Source: CAZMCT01 sp964564785
Lineage (GTDB): Bacteria; Planctomycetota; Phycisphaerae; UBA1845; Fen-1342
Length of the DNA stretch: 43,566 bases
Assembly: GCA_964564785.1 (NCBI GenBank)
Contig: CAZMCT010000016.1
Span: 1-43,566 of the forward strand
Direction of reading: 5' to 3'
How positions within the stretch are numbered: the stretch's first letter is position 1; each line of letters opens with the position of its first letter. The translations under genes were made by a program, and so were the position numbers. The notes below the pieces were generated by a model. It worked only from the letters and a program-made list of their open reading frames with translations, searched no databases and was not told the DNA's origin. This document shows, one piece after another, positions 30,978 to 37,453 of this stretch.

Positions 30978-32480
30978 CTAGCCCAGCACTTGGGCCAACT
31001 GGAAGTCGATTTGGTCGGCGACATCAATGCGGTTGGTCCAGTTCTCGACGTGTCTCGCCCAAAAGAACTCCAGCTCAGCCAAGATGCTTGGGGCTTGCTC
31101 CGACAGTAATCGCTCGCAATGGCTGCGTCCCAGCATCGCAAGCAGGTACAGCAGCCAGGAGCGGGGCTGCCCCGCTGAGCAACGGACGGCGCGCAAGATA
31201 TGCGGAAGTGGGTCACGCCGCGACGCCAGGATCGCCCGAGCAACCCCGGCCGATGCCCGTTCGTCTGTACCGAGGCGGGCCAGCGCCAACGCGAGCCCGG
31301 CGTCGTCCATCAACCGCGAAGCCGAAACAACCGCATGGATCGCAACCAGCTCGTCCCCATCAGCAACGAGTTCCAGAAGCGGTGTCGCGCTCAAGGAAGC
31401 CGCAGCTGTGCTCATTCCCCAAGCGGCAGCAGCCCGAAGTTCTGAGGGGTGTGAAACATCGGTGGCGACGGCGGCGAGTAGACGTGAAGCCGCATCCTCC
31501 CTCAGTTCGCCGAGGACCAGAACCGCCTCCATCTTTAGCGAGGCGTCTGAGGCGGAGCACAGCGTCTGCTCGATCGCCTCCCATCCGTCGGGTGCGCCCA
31601 GCCGTGCGAGCGCCGCGGCACTCTCCAGTCGCACGAGAGCGTCCGCATGGTTGGCGGCAACGTCGCGAAGCACGTCCGCGCTGCTACCGCGCAACTCCGG
31701 TAGGAACCCGAGCGCCTTGGCCGCAGCATAGACTGTCTCGCGACTTTCGGAGTGCAGGTCCAGCACAAAGTCGTATTGCTCGCAGGTCGGGCAGTGCGGG
31801 ATGATACGCTGGGGTACGGCTGACGCGATGATTGTGTCGCCGGCTCCGAACTTCTCCCCCACGTCCAAGTACGGATAGAGCCGGTAGGTGGCTGCGTGAG
31901 CACCTGCCCCACGTCGCGCCGCCAGCCGGTAGCGCTGCCTACGGCCTGAATCGAGGATCGTGTCTATCGCCTCCCGACTGACGGCTGAGACTTGCCCCGA
32001 GTGTTGAGGGATGGTGGCAGGCCAGACAAGCTGGATTTCGCTTCCTTCGGACGCGGCCTTCATACGCGTCAACCCAGCCGCTTCTACCGTGGCTCGCATG
32101 TCGCGCACACGAAACAGAGTAACGCGGTCGCTGGCTGCCCAGCTTCCGTCAGTGCGCTCCGCGCAGTGGATAAAGGCGACCAAATCGGTGTCCCGCAGCC
32201 CACGGTCCCAGGCCCTTTCTTCATTAGAGACCGCGTGGGACATCGCGATCTTCAGATCACTCTTCGCCCTGGACTCGATCCGGGTCCCAGTGCGAAGACA
32301 CAGCAGGTCAGGAACACGCAGGCGCTTGACCTTCGTCGTCCAAATCTTGTTGCTGGTCGCCGTTCTCTCCAGCTCGATTACACGAAACCCACCCTCATTG
32401 AGCAGCCTCGCGACCTGGCGCATGCCGACCGCCCCGATGGTGATGTTGCGGAGGAACTCACGATCGCTCTTGAACCCCAC
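30978..32480 (-). CDS. Putative restriction endonuclease: PD-(D/E)xK-like N-terminus plus HEAT repeats
   Basis: This 500-residue protein is not one that I can name. Residues 1-110 look like a nuclease core: FRVIELERT, then RLRVPDLLCLRTGTRIESRAK with Pro57-Asp58, Glu69 and Lys73. This is close to a PD-(D/E)xK motif, although Arg71 sits where the usual Lys would be. Residues 225-245 contain HCPTCEQ, a possible metal site. Residues 265-430 are HEAT-like repeats (ALVRLESAAALARLGAPDGW, ASLKMEAVLVLGELREDAAS, SELRAAAAWGMSTAA). It follows the XRE controller by 26 bases on the same strand, the place held by the endonuclease in PvuII-type systems. Start GTG 32480 with GGAG eight bases upstream. Confidence 0.7.
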   Translation of the reverse strand: MGFKSDREFLRNITIGAVGMRQVARLLNEGGFRVIELERTATSNKIWTTKVKRLRVPDLLCLRTGTRIESRAKSDLKIAMSHAVSNEERAWDRGLRDTDLVAFIHCAERTDGSWAASDRVTLFRVRDMRATVEAAGLTRMKAASEGSEIQLVWPATIPQHSGQVSAVSREAIDTILDSGRRQRYRLAARRGAGAHAATYRLYPYLDVGEKFGAGDTIIASAVPQRIIPHCPTCEQYDFVLDLHSESRETVYAAAKALGFLPELRGSSADVLRDVAANHADALVRLESAAALARLGAPDGWEAIEQTLCSASDASLKMEAVLVLGELREDAASRLLAAVATDVSHPSELRAAAAWGMSTAAASLSATPLLELVADGDELVAIHAVVSASRLMDDAGLALALARLGTDERASAGVARAILASRRDPLPHILRAVRCSAGQPRSWLLYLLAMLGRSHCERLLSEQAPSILAELEFFWARHVENWTNRIDVADQIDFQLAQVLG

Positions 32481-32506
32481 GGTCTAATCTCCGGAAACAC
32501 AGTCGG

Positions 32507-32713
32507 TTACGGCATCAGGTCAGGCAACTTGACGCCCAGGGCACTGGCGAGCTTGGCGATGTTGACCAGCGAGATGTTGCGCTCACCTCGCTCGACGCTG
32601 CTCACGTACGTGCGATGTAGCCCGGAGCGCTCGGCCAACCGTTCTTGAGAAATGTGTCTCTCTGTCCGAATCGTTCGAAGCTTGTGTCCGAATCGTGCCA
32701 GTATGTCGTTCAC
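32507..32713 (-). CDS. XRE-family controller (C-protein-like) of the R-M module
   Basis: This 68-residue protein is a single lambda-Cro-type helix-turn-helix: ISQERLAERSGLHRTYVSSV followed by ERGERNISLVNIAKLASALG. In size and sequence type it matches restriction-modification controller proteins such as C.PvuII, which activate their own operon with the endonuclease and repress the methyltransferase. It is divergent from the methyltransferase and directly upstream of the putative nuclease, the standard C-R arrangement. GTG 32713 is the start, with GGAG eight bases before it. Its binding site is probably in 32770-32800. Confidence 0.85.
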   Translation of the reverse strand: MNDILARFGHKLRTIRTERHISQERLAERSGLHRTYVSSVERGERNISLVNIAKLASALGVKLPDLMP

Positions 32714-32755
32714 CGAAGCAACTCCAGCCGCGGCCAGGCTCGTTCGCTTTCGACC

Positions 32756-32800
32756 TTGACAGGATCGTCGGGGTCTGCATACAATACGTCTACAGACTTT
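32756..32800 (+). promoter_or_regulatory. Methyltransferase promoter with overlapping dyads, candidate C-boxes
   Basis: TTGACA (32756-32761), 18 bases, then TACAAT (32780-32785) form a strong plus-strand promoter toward the methyltransferase. GTCTGCATAC (32774-32783) and GTCTACAGAC (32789-32798) straddle the -10 and the start point. The second is a dyad of GTCT/AGAC around two bases, similar in plan to the GACT...AGTC boxes of controller proteins. Binding here would block the methyltransferase promoter. Confidence 0.6.
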
Positions 32801-32878
32801 ACGTCACGTGGCGCATCGTCTGCGACGACGGCGCGCACGCGAAGCGCGGCCCGGACGCGGGGCGCCCAGGAGAGCGAA

Positions 32879-33922
32879 TTGGCCACTGCTCGGGCACGGA
32901 AGACCCCACGGCGGTCACCAGACGTGCCGGCCCCTCACACGGTGCCCGGTCCCGTCGAGCTGTTTCGCACTCACCTCGGCAGTGCGATCGTAACGCGCGC
33001 CGAGGGGTACCTGCCAGCCTTGCCACCGGACTCCGTGGACCTGGTGATCACTTCGCCACCCTTTGCTCTGCTGCGCCAGAAGACCTACGGCAATCTGGAG
33101 CAGCAGGAGTACGTTGATTGGCTGGTTTCGTTCGGACCGCTCGTGCGGCGCGTCCTGAAAGCCTCGGGCAGCTTCGTCCTCGACCTTGGCGGGGCATATC
33201 AGCGCGGCGTGCCTGTGCGGTCGCTCCATAACTTCCGCGTGCTGCTGCGGTTGTGCGACGAATGCGGTTTCTATCTTGCAGAGGAGTTCTTCTGGCATAA
33301 TCCGGCGAAGCTACCGTCCCCCATCGAGTGGGTGAACAAGCGGAAGGTCCGCGCGAAGGATTCGGTCAACACAGTCTGGTGGCTGTCGAAGACGCAGCAC
33401 CCGAAGGCGAATGTACGTAATGTACTGGTGCCGTATAGCGCCAGAATGCGAACACTTCTGAAGGATGCCGACCGTTTCTATTCACCCAAGAAGCGGCCGT
33501 CAGGACACGACATCAGTCGCAGCTTTGACAAGGATAACGGCGGGGCAATCCCGTCGAACCTGCTCCAGTTCCCGAACACTGAGAGTAACTCCCTTTACCT
33601 CCGACTCTGCGAGGCCACGGGCTTCAGGCCGCACCCCGCGCGGTTCCCGCGATCACTCCCAGAGTTCTTCATCCGGTTCTTGACTGACGAAGGCGATTCA
33701 GTGCTCGATATCTTCGCGGGCTCGAATACCACTGGCGAGGCGGCCGAAGCGCTCGGGCGCCGCTGGACGGCTCTGGAGGTCGATCCGGGGTATCTGATCT
33801 CCTCAGCCTTCCGCTTCATGGGCGACTGGCCGGAGCGGGCGGTTCACGATTTCGTTGCTGCCGCGCGCGCCTTCCAAGGTCTACCCATCCACGTGTCGGC
33901 GCGGCAGGGTCGGCTTCTGTGA
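32879..33922 (+). CDS. PvuII-type N4-cytosine DNA methyltransferase
   Basis: This 347-residue beta-class methyltransferase is close in length to M.PvuII (336 as I recall). Motif IV is TSPPFALLRQKTYGN with SPPF at 59-62, typical of N4-cytosine enzymes. The AdoMet motif I, DIFAGSNTTG (277-286), lies C-terminal to it, as in the beta class. Segments such as LPSPIEWVNKRKVRAKDSVN and PARFPRSLPEFFIR strongly recall M.PvuII, so CAGCTG is a plausible target. I start at TTG 32879, which has AGGAG six bases upstream. It lies past the promoter, so the longer frame beginning at 32645 cannot be translated from this transcript. The region looks less GC-rich than its surroundings. Confidence 0.9.
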   Translation: MATARARKTPRRSPDVPAPHTVPGPVELFRTHLGSAIVTRAEGYLPALPPDSVDLVITSPPFALLRQKTYGNLEQQEYVDWLVSFGPLVRRVLKASGSFVLDLGGAYQRGVPVRSLHNFRVLLRLCDECGFYLAEEFFWHNPAKLPSPIEWVNKRKVRAKDSVNTVWWLSKTQHPKANVRNVLVPYSARMRTLLKDADRFYSPKKRPSGHDISRSFDKDNGGAIPSNLLQFPNTESNSLYLRLCEATGFRPHPARFPRSLPEFFIRFLTDEGDSVLDIFAGSNTTGEAAEALGRRWTALEVDPGYLISSAFRFMGDWPERAVHDFVAAARAFQGLPIHVSARQGRLL

Positions 33923-34077
33923 TGACCTCGCGTGCTCGTGTTCGCGGTCGGCTTCAGCGATCGTCCCGCACTCCGCCCGGCCCCCAGCGGAACGCGAACG
34001 CGGGCGGGGCGGGCGCCGCCGGGGCCGGCTTCAGGCCGCGTTTGGACGCCGCCCGGCGGTGTGGTTTACTATCAACG

Positions 34078-34091
34078 CCTGTCGCCCCGAT
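34078..34091. repeat. Distal attachment site copy (attR)
   Basis: CCTGTCGCCCCGAT is identical to the tRNA 3' end at 23592-23605. It is followed by the original tRNA terminator. 33923-34077 to its left holds no independent gene but encodes, on the minus strand, the recombinase tail used in the excised form. Confidence 0.85.
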
Positions 34092-34095
34092 AAAT

Positions 34096-34134
34096 AAGCA
34101 AGCGACCGCCCCGTGTGGGCGGTCGTTTTGCTTT
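34096..34134 (+). terminator. Rho-independent terminator displaced from tRNA-Pro
   Basis: The stem CGACCGCCC/GGGCGGTCG closes a short loop and is followed by TTTTGCTTT. A-rich bases before the stem can extend pairing. It stands five bases after the att core, where a tRNA terminator would lie before the element inserted. Confidence 0.8.
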
Positions 34135-34222
34135 ACAGCGCCTGGCAGTACTAATTGGGGGACCGACCTCCGGTCGGTCAGGGGACAGGCCAGAGGCCTG
34201 TACCCCACGGGTGACAGGCAGC
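34133..34222. repeat. Dispersed palindromic repeat family B, copy 2
   Basis: It begins TTACAGCGCCTG, overlapping the terminator T-run. It carries GACCGACCTCCGGTCGGTC (34161-34179) and a diverged ACAGGCCAGAGGCCTGT. Its right end passes into a fragment like family A (GACAGGCAGCGCGGG). The remainder to 34494 shows nothing that I can name. Confidence 0.75.
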
Positions 34223-34494
34223 GCGGGCGTAAACGGGGAGCAGGAAAACGGGCGAATAGCCAGCGTCACAACGGTGGACTGGCGCGGCGCCCCCCTTTCG
34301 AGGGGCCGTCAGGATGGCGAGGTATGGAATTGTGCTCTGCGGCTCCTATAACGCGTGCCGCACACGGCCGCCGCGCCACGGCGCGGTATCCGCCTTCCCG
34401 CGCCGTGGGTCTGGAAGCGCGGTGGCCGGCGTCGGCTGGCCGCAACGCTCGTGAAACGGATGAACAATCCGGGGCCACAGACGACAGCCGCGCT

Positions 34495-34500
34495 TATAAT
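34495..34500 (+). promoter_or_regulatory. -10 box directly before the PTPS-like gene
   Basis: A perfect TATAAT ends nine bases before the ATG at 34509. If used, transcription would begin within one to three bases of the start codon, giving a leaderless or nearly leaderless mRNA. No clear -35 is visible. Confidence 0.4.
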
Positions 34501-34508
34501 CAGGCCGC

Positions 34509-35315
34509 ATGATCCGGCTGACGCGCGAGGTTCGCTTCTCCGTCGATCGGGACTGGGCCGGCCACGTGGAATTCACGCGGCCGATCACCAACTCGTGGGG
34601 TGGCTGGCCAAGCGCTGTCGGGATCGTGCCGTACCTGAAGCTGCGGGCCACGGTGGCGGGCGAGCCCGACCCCATCACCGGCTACCTCTGCAACATCGCG
34701 ATCCTCGACGGTCTCTTGCGCCGGCACGCGATCCCGTACGCCGCCGCAGCGCTCCGCGAGCATGGCTGGCGTATGCCGGCCGAGCATCTCCTCGAGCATA
34801 TCTGGGCGCGGGTCATCCCCGAGACGCCGCGCGGCGCGACGCTGGTGGAGCTCGAGTTGTGGGCGACCCCCGGCCTGCGGTACGGGATTCAACGGAAGAG
34901 CCCTGGCATGATCCTGCTCACGCAACAATTCGAGTTCGCCGCCGCCCACCGCTTGCACTGCCCGCAGCTTTCGGACGAGCAGAACCGCCGCACGTTCGGC
35001 AAGTGCAACAATCCCCAGGGCCATGGGCACAACTACCTCCTGGAAGTCACCGTTGCCGGCCCGCCGGACGCGGCGACCGGCGCGGTTTTGCCACTTCCCG
35101 AGTTCGAGCGGATCGTCGGCGAGCGGGTCATCGACCGGTTCGATCACAAGCACCTGAATGCCGACACAACCGAGTTTCGAGACGTGAATCCGAGCGTCGA
35201 GAACATCGCCCGCGTTATCTGGGGTTTGCTGGCGGATCATGTTGCGCCGGCCAAGCTGCACCGAGTGCGCGTCTGGGAGACGGCCAAGACATACGCGGAG
35301 TACGCCGGGGCCTAG
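34509..35315 (+). CDS. Two-domain 6-pyruvoyl-tetrahydropterin/6-carboxytetrahydropterin synthase family protein
   Basis: This 268-residue protein is about twice the usual QueD length. The C-terminal half (135-268) is a complete PTPS/QueD domain: zinc ligands His147 (AAAHRLH), His172 and His174 (GHGHNY), Cys166 in FGKCNNPQ, Asp212/His213 in FDHKHLN, and Glu257 in VWETAKTYAEY. The N-terminal half appears to be a second copy of the fold (REVRFSVDR ... TLVELELWATP) that lacks the zinc histidines and the cysteine. The enzyme would convert dihydroneopterin triphosphate in queuosine or pterin synthesis; no queuosine genes are nearby, so the product is uncertain. Confidence 0.85.
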   Translation: MIRLTREVRFSVDRDWAGHVEFTRPITNSWGGWPSAVGIVPYLKLRATVAGEPDPITGYLCNIAILDGLLRRHAIPYAAAALREHGWRMPAEHLLEHIWARVIPETPRGATLVELELWATPGLRYGIQRKSPGMILLTQQFEFAAAHRLHCPQLSDEQNRRTFGKCNNPQGHGHNYLLEVTVAGPPDAATGAVLPLPEFERIVGERVIDRFDHKHLNADTTEFRDVNPSVENIARVIWGLLADHVAPAKLHRVRVWETAKTYAEYAGA

Positions 35316-35574
35316 CCGCCCGTTGGTGCGCGGTCCCTGGGCAAACGGACCGGCACACGATGAGCCCCCCTCGGAATCGGGTAAACGACACGCCGCTGCG
35401 TGTGCGACTGCCATCTCGGCTGCGCGGCGGCCGCGATGGTGCGTCGTTTCCGTCTGGCGCGGCTCCGCGCTGGTTGCGCCCGGCGCGAAAAACGCTGGGA
35501 ACGCGGCCCCCCGCCCGGTACTATGAGGGCTTCGGGAGGTGTGTTCGCGGACGGCTTGGACGAGGAGGAGAGAC

Positions 35575-36279
35575 ATGCGAATCACATCGATTCTTGCGCT
35601 GCTGGTCGCGCTGGCCCTGGCTGCGGCGGCCGAGCCGGTGACGTGGGACTTCGACGTTTACACAGACGGCGATGACGTCACGTGGACGTCCCCCACCGCG
35701 CTGGATGCGAACGCGACCGTGTACACCGTCGGGTGGCAGGTCACCCAGGTGATCGTCACGGTCCGATACTCGATCTTCCCGCCGTTCGACCTCGACGTGA
35801 CGGATCAGATTCCGCCGGAGAATCTGGTCGGTTCGGAGTGCGCCCCCGGGCCGGCCCCGCTCGTGGCCTTCTCCGGCAATCTGGCGTACCCGGAGCCGCC
35901 CGCCCCGCCCGCGGTGTCCGCGGACGTGACGATCGGTCTCGATGCCCAGGGCTTCGGCTACGTCTCGGCCACCAACGTCGTTCTCGGCACGCTGGTGGTC
36001 AACGTGCCGCCGTTCGGCAACGTAGAGGTCGACGTCCTGGCCGTGCACCTGCGCGGCACCGTCACCGCCGAAGCGCTGTTTTACAACCCCTGCGACCTGA
36101 ACTGCGACGGCCTGCGCAACTTCGGCGATATCAACCCGTTCGTCCTGGCGCTGACCGACGCCGACGCGTACGCGGCTGCGTTCCCCTGCTGCAATCGCCG
36201 GAACGCCGACATCAACGGCGACGGCCAGGTGGACTTCGGCGACATCAATCCCTTCGTCGCGTGCTTCCGCGAGTATTAG
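35575..36279 (+). CDS. Secreted protein with C-terminal dockerin-like EF-hand pair
   Basis: This 234-residue protein starts at ATG 35575 with GAGGAGGAG upstream. It has a signal peptide of about 19 residues (SILALLVALALAAAA). The middle is a beta-rich domain (residues 20-170, VTWDFDVYTDGDDVTW) that I do not recognise. The end carries two calcium-loop repeats: DLNCDGLRNFGDINPFV at 174-190 and DINGDGQVDFGDINPFV at 212-228. These are dockerin type I-like and frequent at the C-terminus of exported planctomycete proteins, where they may act in sorting or assembly rather than in a cellulosome. No cohesin gene is visible. Confidence 0.82.
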   Translation: MRITSILALLVALALAAAAEPVTWDFDVYTDGDDVTWTSPTALDANATVYTVGWQVTQVIVTVRYSIFPPFDLDVTDQIPPENLVGSECAPGPAPLVAFSGNLAYPEPPAPPAVSADVTIGLDAQGFGYVSATNVVLGTLVVNVPPFGNVEVDVLAVHLRGTVTAEALFYNPCDLNCDGLRNFGDINPFVLALTDADAYAAAFPCCNRRNADINGDGQVDFGDINPFVACFREY

Positions 36280-36436
36280 AGCGGCTATCACAATCCTGCA
36301 CGATAGGCCTCCGGCCTGTCACTTTTGGGGGATAGGCCTCCGGCTTGGCACATGACCGACCGGAGGTCGGTCCCCCAGTTGTTTTTTTAGGCGACCGACC
36401 GGAGGTCGGTCCCCCAGTTGGTTTTTTCAGGCGTTG
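36277..36436. repeat. Dispersed palindromic repeat family B, copy 3, with duplicated arm
   Basis: It is inverted relative to copies 1 and 2. The palindrome occurs twice (36354-36372 and 36393-36411), each time followed by CCCCCAGTTG and a run of six or seven T, so it can terminate transcription from the dockerin gene. GGCCTCCGGCCTGTC elements precede them. The outer end TTAGAGCGGCTATCACAA again overlaps the TAG of the preceding gene. Confidence 0.8.
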
Positions 36437-36511
36437 ATTGTGCTAGACGCGTTTAGCCGCGGCCACCGGGCGTGAGAAAGAAGAACGCGGCCGCTCGGTG
36501 ATGGCTTGTCC

Positions 36512-37453
36512 TTACGCGGTCAGGAACAGCAGTGCGCAGCCCGCCACCGCCACGACCGCCCCCACCACCGCCCGAAACGTGAGGCGCTCCTTCTCGATCC
36601 ACACCGCCAGCGGCAGCACGAAGACGGGCGGCAGCGAAAGCAGCGTCTGCGCCACCCCCAGCGGCGCCTTGTCGAACGCCACCAGCGACATCCAGACCCC
36701 CAGGTACGGCCCGACCAGCGAGCCGCCCAGCGTGAACAGGTAGCCCTGGCGCCGCCGACCGGCCGCCTCCGGCCGCGGATCGCGGGCCGTCCCGCGCCGC
36801 ACCAGCCATGCCACCACCGGCAGCACAAACAGCCCCGCAAACGCCATTCGCAGAAACGTCGCCGCCAGCGGCCCGAGATGCTGCTCCCGCGGCAGCCACC
36901 CGTGCCCGATCCCCTGCTTGCTCAGCAGCGACCCCGCCGCCTGACACAGCGTGGCCAGAAGCGCCAGCAGCAGCCCGACATTCCGCCCCGCCTGTTGCTG
37001 CGCTGCGGCCCCGCCCGCCGGCCGCTCGAGCACCACCACCGCGACGCCCGCGATCGTCAACAGCATGCCCACCACCGCCGGGGGGTGCAGTCGTTCACCC
37101 AGCGCCAGCACCCCCGCCCCGGCCGCGAACATCGGCGCGGTCGTCATCACCAGCATCGCCAACCGCGGTCCGATCCGCACGAAGGCGCTGAACAGCGCCA
37201 GGTCGCCCAGGCTCAGCCCGATCAGCCCCGACAGCGCGAGATAGAACACCTGTCCGCCGCTGGCCGACGGCAGCCAGTGACCGCTGACGACCCGATGCGT
37301 CAGCCCCAGCCAGACGATCGCCAACATGATCCGCAGCGAATTCACCAGCGCCGCGCCGATCCGCCGACCCGCGGCCGCGAAGAACACCGCGGTAAACGAC
37401 CACAGCACCGACGTGGCCAGCCCCGCCAGCAGGCCCTGTTGCAGCTCCGTCAT
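36512..37453 (-). CDS. EamA/DMT-superfamily transporter
   Basis: This 313-residue membrane protein has about ten helices in two similar halves. The first is SVLWSFTAVFFAAAGRRIG with LALSGLIGLSLGDLALFSAF, and the second GYLFTLGGSLVGPYLGVWMS with LPPVFVLPLAVW. This is the EamA drug/metabolite exporter pattern. It starts at ATG 37453, overlapping the stop of the rhamnosidase gene (ATGA). Substrate cannot be told; export of a metabolite linked to rhamnoside degradation is a guess from context only. Confidence 0.88.
   Translation of the reverse strand: MTELQQGLLAGLATSVLWSFTAVFFAAAGRRIGAALVNSLRIMLAIVWLGLTHRVVSGHWLPSASGGQVFYLALSGLIGLSLGDLALFSAFVRIGPRLAMLVMTTAPMFAAGAGVLALGERLHPPAVVGMLLTIAGVAVVVLERPAGGAAAQQQAGRNVGLLLALLATLCQAAGSLLSKQGIGHGWLPREQHLGPLAATFLRMAFAGLFVLPVVAWLVRRGTARDPRPEAAGRRRQGYLFTLGGSLVGPYLGVWMSLVAFDKAPLGVAQTLLSLPPVFVLPLAVWIEKERLTFRAVVGAVVAVAGCALLFLTA

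Larger units (their letters stand above)
23592..34091. mobile_element. Integrative element in tRNA-Pro with capsid and R-M-like genes
   Basis: The element is defined by 14-base direct repeats at the tRNA 3' end (23592-23605) and at 34078-34091. It has a serine recombinase directly at one end and foreign-type genes between. In order from the tRNA: recombinase, Cys4 small protein, RepA-like ATPase, 60-residue protein, protease-capsid fusion, RHH-like protein (all minus strand), then an R-M-like module. No portal, terminase, tail, lysis or conjugation gene is present in its roughly 10.5 kb. It is best described as a phage satellite or reduced prophage. Satellite status is inference. Confidence 0.85.

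Noticed and set aside
32645..32878. Extending the methyltransferase upstream to 32645
   Set aside because: The extension runs through the controller gene and the TTGACA-TACAAT promoter. The TTG at 32879 has a good ribosome site and gives the expected length.
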